Source of the DNA: DASZHC01 sp035938215
GTDB lineage: Bacteria > Verrucomicrobiota > Verrucomicrobiia > Chthoniobacterales > JAFAMB01
Direction: 5' to 3'
Length of the DNA stretch: 16,748 nt
NCBI GenBank assembly: GCA_035938215.1
Contig: DASZHC010000091.1
Coordinates: 1-16,748 of the forward strand
The translations under genes and the position numbers were made by a program. Shown here in pieces: positions 13,625 through 16,748 of the stretch (the first letter of the stretch is position 1; the number at the start of each line of letters is the position of its first letter). Below the pieces are notes generated by a model, which was not told the origin of the DNA, searched no databases, and worked only from the letters and a program-made list of their open reading frames with translations.

Positions 13625-14640
13625 GTCGCGCTTTACTTGTTCTCGTCGTGGCCTTGCTCGTTTGCTTATCGGTTTCCCTGTTTGGCGAGAATTTCATCGC
13701 TTCCCGGTTTGCCTACTATTACGACATTCTTATCACGATCGGCGTCAATGTGATTCTGGCGACGAGCTTGAATCTCGTGAATGGGTACACCGGCCAGTTT
13801 TCTCTCGGTCATGCCGGCTTCATGGCAGTCGGTGCCTATGCATCTGCGAGTTGGTCAAACCATCTCGATCCATACGTACTTGGATGGATTGGTGGTGCGA
13901 ATAACCCGTTCGCAACGAATGTCGCTTTTCTCATTTCGATGCTGATCGCCGGAAGCCTGGCTGCGATTGCCGGGTTTGCGGTGGGCGTTCCTTCCCTCCG
14001 ATTGAAGGGAGATTATCTGGCGATCGCTACTCTTGGCTTTGGCGAGATCATCCGAGTGGCAATACTCAATACGGATTTTGTCGGAGCGTCAAGGGGTCTG
14101 AGCGTAGCCGGAAGTTACACCAATCTCTTCTGGACCTATGGCTCCGTCGCCGTCTGCGTCTATGTAGTGCTCGGCCTCGTCCACTCAACTTACGGACGCG
14201 GATTTCTAACGGTGCGCGACGATGAGGTTGCAGCAGAAGCGATGGGAATAAATACAACCAAGTACAAGGTGATGGCCTTTGTAGTTGCCTCGTTCTTCGC
14301 TGGCATCGCCGGTGCTCTTTACGCTCATTTCAAAGCGTTCCTTACGCCTGAAGGATTCAACTTTTTTCGTTCGGTCGATGTCGTCGTCTTTGTAATCTTG
14401 GGCGGAATGGGCAGCACGATTGGAGTGATTATTGCTGCCGTCATGCTGACCATTTTGCCTGAAGCCCTTCGCGCGTTGGCTCACACACAGTTTGTTCCGC
14501 CTGCCTATCAGGGATTGCTGGAGAACCGCCTCATCCTTTATTCGCTCCTTTTGATCACATTGATGCTCACTCGGCCTCAAGGGCTGTTCGGTGATCCGGT
14601 TGCACTCAGAAAGCGATTCACCCGATCAAGAGGCAACTGA
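13621..14640 (+). CDS. livM: Branched-chain amino acid ABC transporter permease LivM
   Basis: 339 aa from the ATG at 13621, which overlaps the livH TGA; an in-frame start at 13531 inside livH is rejected because it adds an Arg-rich segment. It is the second channel subunit. The LivM signature NLVNGYTGQFSLGHAGFMA lies at about 51-69, followed by AFxxGxxSLRLKGDYLAIATLGFGEI (about 118-145, described as a pattern), the region characteristic of LivM. RDDEVAAEAMGIN (about 200-212) is the coupling helix facing LivG/LivF. About nine hydrophobic segments are present, ending LLITLMLTRPQGLFG. The stop abuts the livG ATG. Confidence 0.96.
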   Translation: MSRALLVLVVALLVCLSVSLFGENFIASRFAYYYDILITIGVNVILATSLNLVNGYTGQFSLGHAGFMAVGAYASASWSNHLDPYVLGWIGGANNPFATNVAFLISMLIAGSLAAIAGFAVGVPSLRLKGDYLAIATLGFGEIIRVAILNTDFVGASRGLSVAGSYTNLFWTYGSVAVCVYVVLGLVHSTYGRGFLTVRDDEVAAEAMGINTTKYKVMAFVVASFFAGIAGALYAHFKAFLTPEGFNFFRSVDVVVFVILGGMGSTIGVIIAAVMLTILPEALRALAHTQFVPPAYQGLLENRLILYSLLLITLMLTRPQGLFGDPVALRKRFTRSRGN

Positions 14641-15420
14641 ATGGATAGCCTCCTCAAATTGGACAGGTGCACGATCAGGTTCGGCGGTCTAACCGCTGTC
14701 GCCAACTTTACGATGGAAGTCGGGCGCCGGGAGCTCGTCGGTTTGATCGGCCCGAACGGGGCGGGGAAGACCACAGTCTTTAACATGGTTACCGGAGTCT
14801 ATGCGCCGACAGAAGGGCACGTTCTTTTGGGTGGCGAACCGTTAGACGGGTTGAAGCCTTATGCAATCACCGGCAAGGGCATAGCGCGCACTTTCCAGAA
14901 TGTCCGCCTCTTCATTTCGCTCAGCGTTTTGGACAATGTGAAGGCTGCGTTCAATCTCCATCTGAAGCATGGGCCGATGCATGCGTTAACTCGCGGAAGG
15001 GCATTTCTAAATGAAGAACACGAAATTGAAAACCGCACGCTCGAGTTACTCAAGATTTTCAATTTGGATCGGCACAGAGACGCCATGTGCAGAAGTCTTC
15101 CGTACGGAGACCAGCGAAGGCTTGAGATAGTCCGGGCTTTAGCGACCCAACCGAAATTGCTTCTGCTGGACGAACCCGCCGCCGGGATGAATCCGACGGA
15201 GAAAAGCAATTTGATGCGATTGATAGAATTCGTGCAGGAAACCTTTGATATTTCGGTGCTGCTCGTTGAACACGACATGCGTGTTGTGATGGGCATTTGC
15301 AAGAGGATTTACGTCCTTGATCACGGCATAAAGATCGCAGAGGGAACTCCGGAAGAAATACGGCGAGATCCAAAGGTGATCGAAGCTTATCTGGGCGAAG
15401 GACCTGGAGAAAAGGAATGA
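14641..15420 (+). CDS. livG: Branched-chain amino acid ABC transporter ATPase LivG
   Basis: 259 aa ATP-hydrolysing subunit. Walker A GPNGAGKT (37-44), Q-loop Gln86 (ARTFQNVRLF), signature LPYGDQRRLEIVRAL (153-167), Walker B LLLLDEP (173-179), and H-loop His211 (LLVEHDM). LPYGDQ in place of LSGGQ and AAGMNPTE after Walker B are usual LivG features that separate it from LivF. The C-terminal IAEGTPEEIRRDPKVIEAYLGE is also typical. AAGAGG (14628-14633) lies 7 nt before the ATG, inside the end of livM, and there is no gap between the livM stop and this start. Confidence 0.96.
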   Translation: MDSLLKLDRCTIRFGGLTAVANFTMEVGRRELVGLIGPNGAGKTTVFNMVTGVYAPTEGHVLLGGEPLDGLKPYAITGKGIARTFQNVRLFISLSVLDNVKAAFNLHLKHGPMHALTRGRAFLNEEHEIENRTLELLKIFNLDRHRDAMCRSLPYGDQRRLEIVRALATQPKLLLLDEPAAGMNPTEKSNLMRLIEFVQETFDISVLLVEHDMRVVMGICKRIYVLDHGIKIAEGTPEEIRRDPKVIEAYLGEGPGEKE

Positions 15421-15514
15421 TCCATAGCGACCGGGCGTTTTGGGGGTGCCGAACGGCTGCGAGCGCCTGGCCCGAGTACGGAGGAGAGTCGCAAAAAACA
15501 ACAAGAGATGGTTA

Positions 15515-16222
15515 ATGCTTCAGATCGAAGAGCTTGAGGTCGCTTACGGCTCGATTGTCGCATTGCATCGTGTCTCAATGCGTGTCGAGAAAGGCAAGAT
15601 CATTACTCTGGTTGGCAGTAACGGCGCCGGAAAATCTACCACTCTTCGCGCGATTTCCGGTCTGATCCGGACCCGTCACGGTAAAGTGCTCTACGAAGGG
15701 GAAAACATCACAAATCGGCCGCCACATCGCATCGTCGGAATGGGCATAACTCAGGTACCCGAAGGACGTATGATTTTTTCCAATCTCACCGTTCTGGAGA
15801 ACCTTCAAATGGGGGCTTATCGCCGAAGAGATGGATCTGGGATTAAAAAAGACTACGACTACGTATTCGGTATTTTTCCACGGTTGAAGGAACGGGAGAA
15901 GCAGGTTGCTGGGACGCTGAGCGGAGGGGAGCAGCAGATGCTCGCGATAGGCCGTGCGTTAATGTCAAAACCACGTTTTCTCATGCTTGACGAGCCTTCG
16001 CTTGGGATTGCTCCGATCCTGGTCAAGACTATCTTTTCGAAAATCGTCGAGATTAACCGGCAACTTGGAATTACGGTCCTGCTTGTTGAACAGAACGCAA
16101 ATATGGCCCTGGAAATTTCCGACTATGGTTATGTGCTGGAGACGGGCAGAATTATTCTCGAAGATGAATCCGCCAAGCTGCGGATGAACAGCCTCGTCAA
16201 GGAAGCCTATTTGGGAGGTTGA
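15515..16222 (+). CDS. livF: Branched-chain amino acid ABC transporter ATPase LivF
   Basis: 235 aa from the ATG at 15515. An earlier in-frame start at 15440 would add 25 Arg-rich residues and is not favoured, because LivF proteins normally begin M-L-x-I-x-x-L-x-V-x-Y-G, as here. Walker A GSNGAGKS (34-41), Q-loop Gln80 (ITQVPEGR), signature LSGGEQQ (135-141), Walker B FLMLDEP (155-161), and VEQNA (191-195) with Gln at the H-loop position, normal for LivF. It pairs with LivG to power the channel. Unlike the other junctions in this operon, it is separated from livG by 94 bp. Its stop lies 14 bp from the end of the convergent gene remnant. Confidence 0.95.
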   Translation: MLQIEELEVAYGSIVALHRVSMRVEKGKIITLVGSNGAGKSTTLRAISGLIRTRHGKVLYEGENITNRPPHRIVGMGITQVPEGRMIFSNLTVLENLQMGAYRRRDGSGIKKDYDYVFGIFPRLKEREKQVAGTLSGGEQQMLAIGRALMSKPRFLMLDEPSLGIAPILVKTIFSKIVEINRQLGITVLLVEQNANMALEISDYGYVLETGRIILEDESAKLRMNSLVKEAYLGG

Positions 16223-16236
16223 TCTGGCAGGTCGCT

Positions 16237-16530
16237 TCAATCCAGGAACTCGTAATGCTTATCGATGGGTCTGGGATTTTGTGCGCCGCGTGATTTGCGC
16301 CGGCGTTGAGCGGCGGCTAACAAGGGCTTTATGGCTTTGTTTCTTAGAACCACAAGGGCGACCATCGCCTTGAGTCCACTGGAAGTTGATTCGTATCTGC
16401 GTGTCTGCCCGACGATGTTCTTGGCACGGAGTTTCTTCAAGTCATAGGCGGCGCCTCGGGGGAAACTTCTCCAGCGAATGCCCACATTGAAGTTCCTGGG
16501 TGTTGTGACAACAACCTCAATGCGAAGCAA
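16237..16530 (-). pseudogene. Remnant of a winged-helix-like protein gene, broken at both ends
   Basis: The open frame on - gives about 97 aa but lacks an ATG (only a TTG at 16530), and a TAA lies 21 nt upstream of it in frame. The middle part (AAYDLKKLRAKNIVG, TRRYESTSSGLKAMVAL, LRNKAIKPLLAA) resembles the C-terminal winged-helix-like part of larger uncharacterised proteins I recall as common in Verrucomicrobiota and other soil bacteria, in which a YDLR-LR-KGL helix is followed by a RRY wing and a hydrophobic helix. In those, the sequence continues past the D-x-HYE motif; here it stops right after DKHYEFLD. This suggests loss of both the N-terminal half and the extreme C-terminus. The remaining 218 bp to the window end (16531-16748) show no gene, only a weak AAGACC/GGTCTT hairpin (16634-16655). 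The family link is from memory. Confidence 0.5.
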
Positions 16531-16748
16531 GCGCTCGCCTTTGGTTTAAATCTTCAGAGTCAACTTCCGCAGTGCAGCTTAGCCCGTCTTTCGCTACTCG
16601 AGTTGTTCAGGGTCCGCCAAGGCTCATAAATACAAGACCGCTATCAAAAGGTCTTCACTACAAACGGGTCTGAGATGGCAGGGGTTCGAGTGAGCGACGG
16701 GATGTGATTCTGGGAGGAGCTTGGGCGGGCAGCTCAAGCGCGAGTTGT

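Noticed and set aside
1..16748. CRISPR array or complete insertion sequence
   Set aside because: No regularly spaced identical repeats with unique spacers and no transposase-like protein were found; the repeats present are inverted, short or non-coding.

Overview
The window (16,748 bp, roughly 53% GC by eye) looks like the chromosome of a Gram-negative, probably soil-dwelling bacterium. The style of the B-type succinate dehydrogenase, the small secreted proteins and the winged-helix remnant at the right end suggest Verrucomicrobiota (a Chthoniobacterales / Udaeobacter-like lineage). This assignment is a family-level impression, not a database result.

Layout. Bases 1-166 hold one half of a dispersed repeat. 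102-2754 is a run of small envelope or unknown genes: a secreted His/Tyr-rich protein and a YceI-family protein on +, then an LTXXQ (Spy/CpxP-like) periplasmic protein and a 105-aa unknown protein on -. 2816-6215 is a compact sdhC-sdhA-sdhB operon on -, with 4-nt ATGA overlaps at both junctions. A 153-bp divergent spacer with a perfect 14-bp palindrome separates it from the + strand transport locus. 6369-16222 is a branched-chain/hydrophobic amino acid (HAAT family) ABC transporter: four different LivK-type binding proteins in a row, followed by livH, livM, livG and livF. The last binding protein, livH, livM and livG are packed with 0-4 nt between them; livF follows after a 94-bp gap. A small membrane-like ORF (-) and a Rieske ferredoxin (+) sit between binding proteins 2 and 3. 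The right end (16237-16530) is a broken winged-helix gene on -.

How it works together. LivH/LivM form the membrane channel and LivG/LivF the ATPases. The four binding proteins would compete to deliver different amino acids to this one permease. All four keep the residues aligned with those that hold the amino acid backbone in E. coli LivJ, but the position of the acid contacting the alpha-amino group is Asp in copies 1-2 and Glu in copies 3-4. Amino acid carbon could then feed the TCA cycle, where the divergent succinate dehydrogenase acts; that link is inference.

Most unusual: every gap in the binding-protein series carries a different structured DNA element. These are a perfect 28-bp inverted repeat (7526-7630), a multi-stem region with a tRNA T-arm-like hairpin before copy 3 (9770-9904), a 379-bp nested inverted-repeat element starting 5 nt after copy 3 (11049-11427), and a double hairpin just before copy 4 (11471-11534). 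The 379-bp element shares its right half with the repeat at 1-166. I found no CRISPR array, complete transposase gene, rRNA or convincing tRNA.
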